This document shows positions 14,307 to 26,920 of a stretch of 64,000 nt of DNA, one piece after another. Position 1 is the stretch's first letter, and each line of letters starts with the position of its first letter. Below the pieces are notes generated by a model. The model saw only the letters and a program-made list of their open reading frames with translations, was not told the origin of the DNA and searched no databases. The translations under genes were made by a program, and so were the position numbers. Source of the stretch: Bagarius yarrelli (lineage: Eukaryota > Chordata > Actinopteri > Siluriformes > Sisoridae); NCBI GenBank assembly GCA_005784505.1, contig VCAZ01000027.1:2708765-2772764 (forward strand). Reading direction: 5' to 3'.

Positions 14307-17300
14307 AAATATGTGTATATAAATTTTAAAAGAACAAGGACATTTTTCTAATATATCACATAGAGGTGGTGAATCTTGCATCTCTGGGGTCTTTTTATGT
14401 TATTTACTTGAAGTGAGGCAGGTGTGAAGGCTTACTTATAGAGCAGAAAGCAGCTTTTGCCTCAGGTGGAACAGATCAGTTCTCTGCCAGGCAGTGGTAT
14501 AATTATTCCTCACAGTGGGAAGAGGGTGAAATTGCTGCCGCAATGCTCCAGTCTACCAAAGACACCCACCTAACTCCACTGTAAGAGTGAGGGAGAAGTG
14601 AGGGGCTGTAAAATGAAAAAAAGGAAGAGAGAGAGTACGAAAGAGAGAGAGAGAGAGTGCACACACATGTATGTTTTTTCCCTATCCGTCATATGAAAGC
14701 ACAAAGACTCAATTCTACGCCTCTGTGTGAAAAATCATCTGTCGCTGTGCTCCTTGTGCCCAAATGCAGCTCTCAGCATATCCCACCTGAACAAAAATAG
14801 CACTTACTCACCAAGCCAGTGGGATGTGAAGATAACTCGTTGAATGTGAAGTGTGAATTAAAATCTTATTTCCATTCATAAGCCTGTTCCTGTGGGGGGT
14901 CAAAAATAATGTCACAGACCGCAGGGGTCCTGATTCAGCTGGCCTGTTGTTGCGCTCTGCGCCCACGTATAAGCTGCTGACTGGCTACGTTTCAATAATG
15001 AAGTAAATTGGAATGGGACCCATATAAGCCCTGGGTTTTGGCTTCAAACTCTCTTATGAGAAGTTTGCTCAAAGAGAAGCTGCATGTGTAGCAAGATCTT
15101 ACACACAAACACACTTCAAGAATCCTAAAGGAACCCATTTGTAGTTCAATTTGCAAGGAGAAAAATTGTCATAATCATACCCACATATGAATATGCACAT
15201 GCAGACAAACATTCACACAACGTGCACAGTCTGGCCAAGCTCTCACAGAAAACCTGTGTGTTGGAAATACACACCTGAAATTCTTGCAGAAAGGTGTCTG
15301 ATGCAATACTTATACATAAAAAAAAAACTATAATAAGGTACTTAAAACTTTTTAGATGAACACTCTAAACTTAATTAATTAGTATGCAGTCAATTTCAGG
15401 CTTTACACATAAAGAAAAACTTCCTTTCATCTGTTTTATTTTTGTCTATAACGTTTTAAGTAGCAGTTTTAAAAGCCTCTGGTTTATTTACAGAATGACC
15501 ATCAAGTTTATACTTCAGATCTTTTCAGAACTGCTGACATCTTTAGTATACATTTATAGACCAGCAGTGATGTATATTCTCATTAAATAGTGGCATTCAA
15601 AACTAGGGGTCAACAGATTATTGGCCTGGTTGATTATCGGGACCGATATTAGGTATTTTTTATGATTACCTGTAGGTCATTTTTAAAACCTATTTGCTGG
15701 TAAAATCATTTTATTTTGAAAAGAGCTATTAGGCTGTTATGAGCATCCCCCAGACCCTAGTGAACAGTGAAGTATAAGCGATTTATGACGCTAAGCTTAG
15801 TGGAGAGCATGCCGAGCAACTCTGCTTCCTGCACCACAATCTGGTGCTGCTGGGTTGGGACTACTAATAGCTACCCATTTTATTAGCTCAATAGCTAATA
15901 CATTTAATTTCCATTATTTGTTCATTTGTTGCTTCTTGTTGTTTATTTTCTTAACACCTGCTGGGTGTTCCTGCACTTTTGATGTTATTACTGTTATAAT
16001 TAATAATAATGTTTATTTAATGTTTAATGTAACAGTTCTCAGAATTAGATATATATTTAAAATCATTTAAAGAAAGGTTTTTTTTTTAAAACCCTAGTTA
16101 TTATTAATTTTGCCATTATTTAAAATCTGACATCTTAATATATCGCTTATCGGTTATCGTCCTACTTGATCTGTATGTATCAGTATCGGCATTGAGAAAA
16201 AAACACATCAGTCGAGCCCTCTTTAGTTGCGGATGGGTATACCTTTTAGTCCACGCCTTTCAAGGTGTACTTTATTAACTTTATTAAAACATTAATGACT
16301 TATTCTCTGTTGCTCATTAGGGACAAATGTCATAAATGTCATTTTTTTTTCTTATGGTTTTGTGTGATTTATGCACTGCAATTAAAGTGTGAAATTAGAC
16401 AAAAGTGTCAGGCCATACTCTTGAATTGGACTGTACATAATTAAATATGTAAATTTAAACTGCTTATATTCTAAAAATGATTACGATTGTGATATTGTGA
16501 TAACAACTTTAAAATCCAAACCAGTTTTTGGTTGATTAAAGTAAAGTGCATAGTGTTGCTGTCCCACGGCTCTGTTATGGTAAGAGGTAGCTCAGTAGTG
16601 TTTAAGGTGTTCGACAGAAGATTGTAGTTTCAATTCCCAGCGTCACTAAGCTGTTTCTGCTGTGCCCCTGAGCAAGGCGTTTAACTCTTAACTGCTCAGT
16701 TGGATAGAAAAATGACAAAAATGTAAGTCAGTCTGGATAAGAGTGTCTGCCAAATGCTAGAAATGTAAATGTGTATGATAAATAGCAAAAGTGTTATTAA
16801 AAGAGCGAGTAGCTGTGTGTAGCTAACCTCACAGTATGTTGCCCAGGGTCGATCTGAATAAATTCTCTCTTTATTTTCCTTTCAGAGCCCCAGTTTATCT
16901 CAGCCTACGATATAGGACTCTTCACCTTTTTCTTTCTGAGGGAGAACGCAGTGGAGCATGACTGCGGGAAGACTGTGTACTCTCGGGTGGCGCGCGTCTG
17001 CAAGAACGACATCGGTGGCCGCTTCCTGCTCGAGGACACGTGGACCACTTTTACCAAAGCTCGATTAAACTGCTCTCGTTCTGGAGAGATCCCCTTCTAC
17101 TACAACGAGCTCCAGAGCACTTTCTACCTGCCGGAGCAGGACCTCATCTATGGCATCTTCACTACTAACGTGTAAGTGAACCAGAAATCCATGTCACGTC
17201 ATTTGGTTAAGTGGTTATTTGCACATATTTACAGTATCATGTGTAAATGTTCAAGTTATATAGTGTGATTAGTGCTAAAATGAGCTCAGTAACATGTAAG

Positions 17301-18848
17301 AGATTATATGTGCACTTAGTGACGTTAAGGCACTAGGTTTATTTCAGTTCAGACTAATAACACATCATCTTGTTTTATTCTTTTATTGTTGTTCATAAAG
17401 ATCAGGTTATAAAAAAAAAAGTATTGAATATTGGGCAGAGCATTTCCTTTCTCTTTCTGTAAGACAGCATATTTGTGATTTGAGTCTAAAACCAGGACCT
17501 CCAGTAGATATAAGATTTAGAACTGAAAATTACAAGTGCAGTGACTTCATCTGTCGGTAGTAAATTGAACACCTTCAGCATAACCCTATAGAATCTCAGG
17601 TTGTAAGAGCAGCACAGAGAATGAGAAAGTGTCAGGGAGAAAATGTGAAGTTTTTCCTAGCAGTTGGTAAAGAGCGAGTTGGCAAGGCTTAGCCCATTTT
17701 CACCGTGAATTAGTGCCCAAAGGTCTGTAAGCACTATAGTGACTCATAATGAACTCACTGTTTTTATAGCTCTGCCACTTGCAGGACTAAGCTGCACTTT
17801 GTCAGTGCATTTCGACACAGCTATAAACAGCACTAATCATATAGCAGCGCTGAACCCGAGCCCTAAAACACACTTTATCTTTATCTTCTCATTTTGCCCC
17901 ATGTGACTACTTATACTACAGCTCTTTATCACACATAATGACTTTTTCATTTTATTTCTCTGGATATACTGAACATACGTTTAGATCAGGGGCACAACGT
18001 CTTGTACACAGAAATAAGAATAAATTACAACATGCTCTTTTTCAATGTAAAAAATTTCATTGATAGTTCAATGTATGCATTCTTTTCGAATCTTTTTCAT
18101 TTAAAGAAAACTAGAGATGATTTAAAATCAATTTTATACAGTCGTATGTTGTCTATGCCAATCATATTACATTTATTTTAACATTCTCCATCATGTCGTT
18201 TAACATGGTACAAGTTACAGACATATCACTCTAATCATTTTTTTCTAACAGTCAGCCTCATTTCAGTTTTCAATGCACAACTAAATGAATAAGACATATT
18301 TTATCAACGAATTAATTTAAATTGTGAATTATTTGTGTTGGAATCAGGTTCATCATAGAACAATAAACAATATTATTTTTAAATATTTCCTGTTTTTTGC
18401 TCTGTATAAACAACCATGCATTTTCAAAAACTTATGTTTTTAATTTATTTAAGTTGATTGCATGAAATTTAACAAAGCAAACTTATACCGTTACTACCCA
18501 CCCAATGGTGATGAGGTCAAAATCCCAGATATCATGTTTTTTTCCCCTTTTTTAAAGAATATGTGAGAATAATCTCATTTGACCCTATAGCATAAACCGT
18601 TATTTTATAATGAAAGTACTTGGAAAACCTGGTTATCTATTAGACAGAGGGGTTTCGTATAATCATCTGCTCTCACGGTACGATGCCATCGCACTATACT
18701 AGGTGTTACACTAAGAATGTGTGGGGCTTCGGTGCTCTATGCCATCTGACTGTCTAACTGTCACACATGGGTACAGAACTTATACACATTATTTTTAGGT
18801 GGAAACAAAGCCTGTTTGAGAAGCAGTCATTATCTATCTATCTATCTG

Positions 18849-18879
<31 letters not shown>

Positions 18880-18910
18880 GTCTATCTATGTCGGTCTGTC
18901 TATCTGTCTG

Positions 18911-18955
<45 letters not shown>

Positions 18956-21900
18956 TAGATATATAGATATAGAAAAATATTTAGAGTGATTTACTGTATA
19001 TAAAGATACAGAGTATATAGAGTAATTTACTGCCTTTTATGCAGGCACTGTTGCATGGAATATTGCAAAAAATTCCAAAATGCTGATAGGACAATGTTCT
19101 GTAGACCTCGACGACAAAAGTTGAACATTATGAAGAAATCACACAGCAGTATATTTGACACTGCACCCTGTGAACTATGAAGCATGACAGACATTTTAGC
19201 AGAAGATTATTGCTATGCAAAGATAGTCCACCGGTTATAAATAAATTATAAATTGTTAACGAACGTGTGTTGCTATTTTATTACTTGTTTAGACAGCTTA
19301 CTAATTCCAAGAGGTTTTTGCTCCGGCGCTACTGTTTATATATCGGTATTGTTCTATTATTGTTCAACTCCAAGCATATCACATTGCATCTAAGTCTCTT
19401 TCACACATGGATGCGGTTGGGAACGCTTTCTGAAGGTTAATCAGGAGTTCTGACTCATTGAGACACAGGCCCACCCTGAGTGTTAAATCAATGAAGTACA
19501 GCAGTTAAAATAATCCTCTCTACTCTCTAAACTGGTACTTATAGCTTCCAGTCGCCTGCTATTATTACACTAATGATTAAAAGGAGGCTGATTAACTGCA
19601 GTTTTCTGCTAGGGCAACTTTATGAACACGATAAGTTTTATATAGTAAAGAGGCGAAGCTGAGGCAGCATATTTCTGTTGATTATTTTTTACGCTTCTGC
19701 TAAGGCAAAAAAAAGGCCTTTTTCATCCATCAGCATGTTTATGCTGCCTTAATAAAAGTATAAAAAAGAAAAACTTAGTAAAAGCATAGCTGTTTTGCTG
19801 TCTTAACGTGCTTACAGCAAAGCATTTTAGAATATGCAAGACAGAAGCTTCTTCCTTACTCCATCTTACTCCTAGCTAATCTGTTTACCAGCCCATATCT
19901 GAACACACACTGCCCAAAGGATCTCACTATCTTTGGCTACTGTACAATCAAACCTCCATTTTGCTAGCATTGCCCTCCTTCTCACATTTTTCCTCGCAGC
20001 ATGTGGCTCCTGTCACTGAGCAGCACCGCAAGCCCTCTGATGCAGGTTCTATTGGGACTTTTCCAGTAACCTCAAACACCACAGCCCAAGTCGGGCCCCA
20101 CAGTCTGGCAGAGCTAGATTGCCTCCTGGAGCTCAGCCGTAGAGACCATCTGTCCACTGCTCTGCTGCGAGCACCCGGGTTCTTGCAGCTCATTTGTCAG
20201 TGATCTCTGCAGCCCATGCTTGTTTTCACTCAGCTCAAAACACACATTTAATGTCTTGGATATTTTCTGCTAGCTTAAGATACCATTCGGCTTTGAAGCT
20301 CTTGCTTCGCAGTTGATTCAATTTATTGTCATTTTTTCAAAAGACAGTTATACCCACAGACAGGCTGGCCTATACTAAGGAATACTAAGCAGCACTGATG
20401 TTCATTTGCAGATATGCATTTTGTTCATCTTAATTATTTCTCTACAAAGTAATTGATTGCATAAATAACTTAATAACAGTGGGCTGAGGGTTTCGCAGAA
20501 TTCAGTGGCATTTACTTAATAGGGACAGGGTTCATCCGAAGTAATTTCACAGTGGGAGTGCGTGTCTTCTTCAACTGAAATGGCGTTATGACTTTATTAC
20601 TTTCACACATGGCAATCTAAGCTGAAACTAATTCCATTTAAAGCACCAGGAGAGCTACATCAAGACTTCAATATATATTCACCTTTCTTATTATCACTTG
20701 GCCATTAATTTTAACCCCTTTTTTTTCCCCTGTTGTTTTTTATTTTGTTTCTCTTTATCTTCCTCGCTATCCACTATAAAGGAACAGTATAGCCGCATCA
20801 GCAGTTTGTGCGTATAACCTCAGTGCAATAACACGTGCGTTCAATGGGCCGTTCCGCTCCCAGGAGAACCCACGCTCCACCTGGCTGCCAACTTTTAACC
20901 CCAACCCCAATTTCCAGGTACACCTATCAGCTTTTTTGCTCTTTGACTGACTACTAACATACACAGCTGTGAAGCTACAGCGGATTCTCATTAAATATTT
21001 GTTGTGTTATTATTATAAGGTTTTGTTTATCATTAGTATATTAAGTAGGTTTGAGCTAAAATGTCTATCAATATGTCTAAAAATGTATGTCTATTGCGTC
21101 TTAAACACTTCCAGCATTCAAATTAAGGACAATCATAAACTTTTTGTTGTAATTAAGACTTCACTTTACTGTGAATTGTTGCAGTGTGGTACCATTGAGG
21201 ACGAGGGGCCTAACGAGGGCCTAACGGAGCGCAGCCTGCAAGATGCCCAGCGGCTTTACCTTATGAATGACGTGGTACAGCCTGTGTCTGTCAATCCACT
21301 GGTGTGGCAGGATAATGTGCGCTTTTCGAAACTAGTGGTGGATATCGTGCAGGGCCATGACACGCTCCACCATGTCATGTACATTGGCACAGGTGAGCAA
21401 ACTGTGTGCATACTGTGAAAGTTGGATCAGTCTGTGGTGACTAATGCTTTTGTTGTATTATTGCATTAGAACTCTATGGATCTGTAACATATTTGACAAC
21501 TCGAAATTCCAATTACTTTGTGGTGTGTCATAATTACCCAGCAGTCATTAATAATTTATAACCTAAAATACTGTATGATTTAATTTTTTCCTCTATTGTA
21601 TCAGAGTATGGGACCATTCTAAAAGCACTGGCGACCACTAATAAGAGTCTACAAGGTTGTTATTTGGAGGAGATGCAGCTCCACCCACCTGGTGTAAAGG
21701 AGCCAATCCTGAGTCTCCAGATTCTCCATGGCGACAGGACTCTCTTTGTGGGTCTCAATGACAGAGTGCTAAAAATTCCCCTGGCTAGATGTTCCACCTA
21801 TAAAACAGAACAGTAAGCACAATTTACAAACCTTTAGAACCCTTCCAGACAAAAACAGGAACGTTTCTTTCTATTTTAATCCACTTCCTCTTTTCCGTGC

Positions 21901-24900
21901 TTAAAAATGCTGTTTCTCTATCTCAGAGGTATAGGCAGGTGTATATTTTTGTGTTCGAGTAATCAGTTAGACCTGAAATTGGGACTGAAATCTGAAATTT
22001 GTCTAAATAATTTAACCAGAGAAAGGATTCCTATATCTCTCTGAGGCCATTAGATCACATGATCAGTCCGGGTTTGCTGCTTGGAGTAGCACTGTTTGGC
22101 CGAGGTTTACGAAGGATGGGTCGTCATCTGTGTGTGTTGTGTTGCTTAATATAAAAATGAGAAAGCTGCTGTTAAGTGCCTCCAAAGTGGGCAAACATGC
22201 TGAGAATGAGATAACAGAGAACAAACAAACAACCAACATGCATCTTGGGGTGATCTTGGTGAGGGCATGCATCTTGGTGAGGGCGGATGAGAAGTAAGAA
22301 TGCTCGGCATAATATATGCTATAGTGTATACCTCACATGCTAATACTTTATAGAAGACAATAGCTAAGAAGAGGAAAGAATGGATATAAAAGTGGGTCTA
22401 TTTTTGTCTGTATTATCTTCAGATAAAAACCCCCCAAATCTATTAAACACATTTTAGTGTATAAGTTAAACACAATCTTTGCTAATATATCATGTACTAT
22501 CAGCTGAAAGTCTTTCAAGCTTTCCTCTTGTCGATGTGAAAGTGTTTATTAGTGACTTAATGCAGAACGTCCCCGTTCCTTTGCTTTGTGTAATTACATT
22601 TGACCTTTAGTCACTTCACTTTCTGCTAACACTTCTTACCGCAGTCGCATGACTGTCCAGTAGGAAACTAATTTAATCCACTTGGGCTGCTTTTTGGCCG
22701 GAAAACAATGCCAGCAAATCCACTCCACCGCATCAATCCACTTCAGCTAGTGTTAGCAAGGGTGAGAGAGGGTGATTGCGTCTTAGGAAGAAATGGATGT
22801 GGAGGTTATTGCGGTAATGGCTGAGGTATGGGAGCAGTCCCCCCCGGTGAATGACGAGATCTGCTCGCCCACAGGCTCTGACCAACAGCACAGAACAAAG
22901 CGGCAGTGGTGCTGCAGGTGAAATAAAGCCATTTATTGCATTTAGAGAACTGCGGCTGTCGATCAAGTGCCCAGAAATAAATCACAGCCACAGACAAATT
23001 AGCATACTGGTCTAATCATAAAAGGATCTAAGAAGCTGCATTTTCCAAACATTTAGTATCTAGTGTGTGTAAAAATTTCTGGGTCATACTGTTGATATTG
23101 ATTTTTAATATATGTAGAGAAAAGTGCATGGTTGCACTTGCGCTTTAAGTCACTATTATGGAACGAACATAGCAGTGCAGACCACATGTTTTGCTTGGGA
23201 AACCACAAATAGTTTTTACAGCTTACCCTCGGGTTTCCCATTTCCGCGGTCCTTTGGCCACAATATTGCTAGGGCATCAAGAATGTGGAACCTTGCATAC
23301 ACTTCACAGCACCTTGATGTTTCTCAGAAGAGAATGAAACAACAAGGCAGGTTCTTATAATGCAGTGGTCCCCAACCTTCTCCACCAGGCGCCCTTTTGC
23401 AAGATAGAAATCCCTGTGAGTCGTTTTTTTAAATAAAAAGTGATGTAATATACATTTTATTTAAAATGTTTTTTTAAATAATTTTTTGACTTTTTAGAAT
23501 TTTTTGACTTTATTGTCATTTCAGCCATATATATCAGATGCAGTACACAGTGAAATGAGATAACGTTTCTCCAGGACCCCCTGGTGCTACACAAAACACA
23601 GTGGTCTTTGAGTGGTCTTGGCTTTTCTGTTAGACATGAGGGGTGAAGAGTAAAGCATTCGAATAGGTCATAAGTGGGCAGTGGTGGCTCAAATGGTTAA
23701 GGTGCTGATCTGGAGACCAGAAACACCTGGGTTCAAGCCCCACCACCGGCAAGCCAGCCACTGTTGGGTCCTTAAGCAAGACCTTTAACCCTTCCTGCTC
23801 CAGGGACGCTGTATCATAGCTGACCCTGCGCTCTGACCCCAACTTACCAAGATGGGATATATGAAAAATGCATTTCATTGGCTCGTGTACAGAGTACCTT
23901 GCACAATGAAGTTGAATATTTATTTTATTTATATTTTATAAGCACCTTGAATTAATGTACAAGAAAGGAAAAAAAGAAGAGTGAAACCTACGCGCTGAAC
24001 TTTGCCAGGCGGTGTGTGTGCAACATGGCATATGTTTTTATCTCATATTTCAGCCGTTTGGGAACCAGTACTATAATGCAAGTTAGTCTTAACAATTCTA
24101 GCTATAATTAGTGTATAATTAATACTAAAGTTAAAATTTGTAAAATGCTTCCTGTTAATTGATATATGTGACTCTGACGTTTTAACCTGTGGCCTTTCAG
24201 AAGGTCAGAATGAGACCAGCATGAACAGCGGTTTTATTGTGGGACTCTGAGGATCACTAAGACAAAGACGATTTATGAATTCTAGTTGCTGCCAGTTTGT
24301 CAGCAGGGTGCTAAGGAATACAGTGGTTAAGAACTCACATCAGCACAGCCTATTGGAGAACTCAGCCCAGCACTGGAGGGAGTCTAACAGCAGGAGGATA
24401 GAGAGAGAAGGAGGGAAAAGAGAGTCAGAAAGTGAAGGTTTTTATTACTGATGGTGAATGTTTGCCGTTTAAGTGAGTCTCCTGTTGCAGACTTTTAATA
24501 TTGAAGCCATTTCTCTTTCATGCACTTTCTAAGCATTTACTCAGTCAGGCGATATGTCTTAAACCTTTTCGCCTCAATTTATGACAAACTCCAACAGAGA
24601 TAACTCATTAAAAGTGCTAACAGAGCCTTCATATAGCTCTCTTCCAGACCAGTGTAAGGAGTCGTCCATCCTCCAAATAGCTTTTCATGAACAGGATGAA
24701 TGTTCCGGGTCTGAAGGCTTTTCTCAGCCCGTTCACTAGTAATTAAGGAGGCTGACATTGGTTACAGATGCCGTTCTTGTGCTTTCTAACCATCAGACCA
24801 ACATACATCAAGATCGATAGTACAAGAATTTCTTTTACTGTCTGTTGGATAGACATAGGATCACTGAGGCAATGTGAAAAAAATATTGAGAACCTTTTAA

Positions 24901-26885
24901 TTAATTGGCTTAAAACTTTATTATGCTACAATGTGTGCTATGCCTAAAGGTTTGCTTTTTCCCAGTCTGGTCAAAATAGCAAGTTTGACCAGCTGTCAGT
25001 TTATGGTCATAAGAGCAGGTTTGATGTTAAAGGGACAGTAATGGCTATTTGCATCCAATCTCTATTTTTACAAGGCCTGTAAAAAAAGGACAGTATTTTA
25101 TAGCCTCCCTCGTCTTATTAAAACGTCTATTAAACTGGCAGAGGTTATACAAGATTTATTGGGTTTCAGCAGTCGTCATGCCACATTGTTCTATGTGTTA
25201 GTTTTGTTTTGCCTTGTGTACTGTATAAAATTTAACAAGCCATGCGACTTGGCTCCTGATCTATAGGTCTATCAGCAAGTCAACACACACCACTCTGAGG
25301 TTTCACTTGTGGTAGCTCATGCTAGACTTAGATACAAATACATCAAATACACTGTTTTATTTATTTTTTTGCTGAACTGCCATTCGTAATACAGTAACAA
25401 GACACAGCTCAGCACTACAGTAACTAATGTGCATAGCCTGCTGTTTTTAAAATGGCTAAGCTGTCAGGATGACTGTGCAGTCTTGTTTTTCCTCTAGCAG
25501 CATTTCTACAGACAAAACATTCATATTTCCCCTATGTGTGCAAAAACTTTCTTCCTCAGATCTAACCTGCAGGTGAAAACATGCACCTCACAGTCTGGGT
25601 CTTTATTTCTTTCAGGGAGTCAGCTGGCAGAAAGCTGAGCCTGGACATGGCCTGCAGCTGCACTAAGCTGCTTGTGTGTCCGTTGGCCGTCTATGTACCG
25701 GTCCTTCAGTTCAGAAAATGTCAAATCAGCATTCCAGTTGAGCTGCTGCATTTTCGCAGTCTTAAGGGCTTACATGGTTAGCTGGGGCTCAGAGACACCG
25801 GTTCATGGGAGTGGATTTCTCTTCTGTAATTAATAAGACAGGCACTAACTTCTTGCTTTAATGGGTTTTACTTGCAGGTTAGCGCCTTGCAGGCTTGCCT
25901 GTCTACCTTTGGTAGCTGGGGGTAATTGAGCCTTGTGCACCACATAGCTAGCATTATTCCCTTTCTTCCTTAATTGACAGGAACAGTATTATTTAATTAG
26001 CTCCTACACATGTTAGTGCAACTGCCTGCCAACACAGGAGTCAGTGTAAGCAATAGAATTACAATAGCGAACAGGCAAACTTGTGTGACTTTCCTTAAAA
26101 TAGATGTGAGAACTACTGCAACTGGTGGGCCTTATGTCCATCCTATAGCCTGGTTTATAGCGTTTCTCCTTCGGTTTTTCTGTATGCATAGTATTTTGAT
26201 AGTATTCTAATCTAAATATTAGCTATAGAGATTCACGACTTTCGAACAGCTGTTTGTGCTCCAGTCTGGCTTTTTTTCTGCTTTTTTTTAACGCTGTTTA
26301 TTTTCACCAACTAAAAGACTGGAGCACTAGCCACAAAAAACAAAACGATTTGCGTGGTGCAAAAAGGAATCTTTTTAAGCCAAGATTTAGATTGGGTTTA
26401 CAGTCACGTTGCATTCCGGCACCCTATTTAAGCTTCATGGCTCAAGTTCATGAGTTTTTTTTTTTAAATCAGAGCCTATCCCAGCTGTCGTTGGACTAAA
26501 GGCTGGGGTAAACCCTGAACAGATCACCTATACATCACAAGGCCAAATGCAAACAACTACACACACTCACTCACTTACTCACTCCTCTGAGTAATTTAGA
26601 ATCACCAATCAATCTAACATACATGATTTTGGACTGTGAAAAAACATGCAAACTCCACACAGAAAGACTCCTGCAGGGGAGACGAACAGGGGACCTTCTT
26701 GCTGTGTGGCAACAATGCTAACCATTATGCCACAGTGCTGCCCACTTTTTAAGAGATTTAATAGAAAAACTCTGCTCCAGGGAGTGGAAGCATTATGTTT
26801 CGTGAGAGTTTTCGAATGAAATTTAACAAATGTTTATTACCTATTTCAAGTTACATATCTCTCTCACTCTCGTTCTTTATATCTT

Positions 26886-26920
<35 letters not shown>

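Larger units (their letters stand above)
13338..16885 (+). other. sema5b: sema5b intron, 3.5 kb
   Basis: Phase 1 intron. It holds two inverted SINE fragments, a TA run, a possible hAT-like MITE and a family 1 SINE, each listed separately. The sequence between them, including 14304-15600, shows no exon. Confidence 0.85.

Noticed and set aside
18767..18958. Open frame with YLSI repeats on the + strand
   Set aside because: Same artefact, from the CTAT array.
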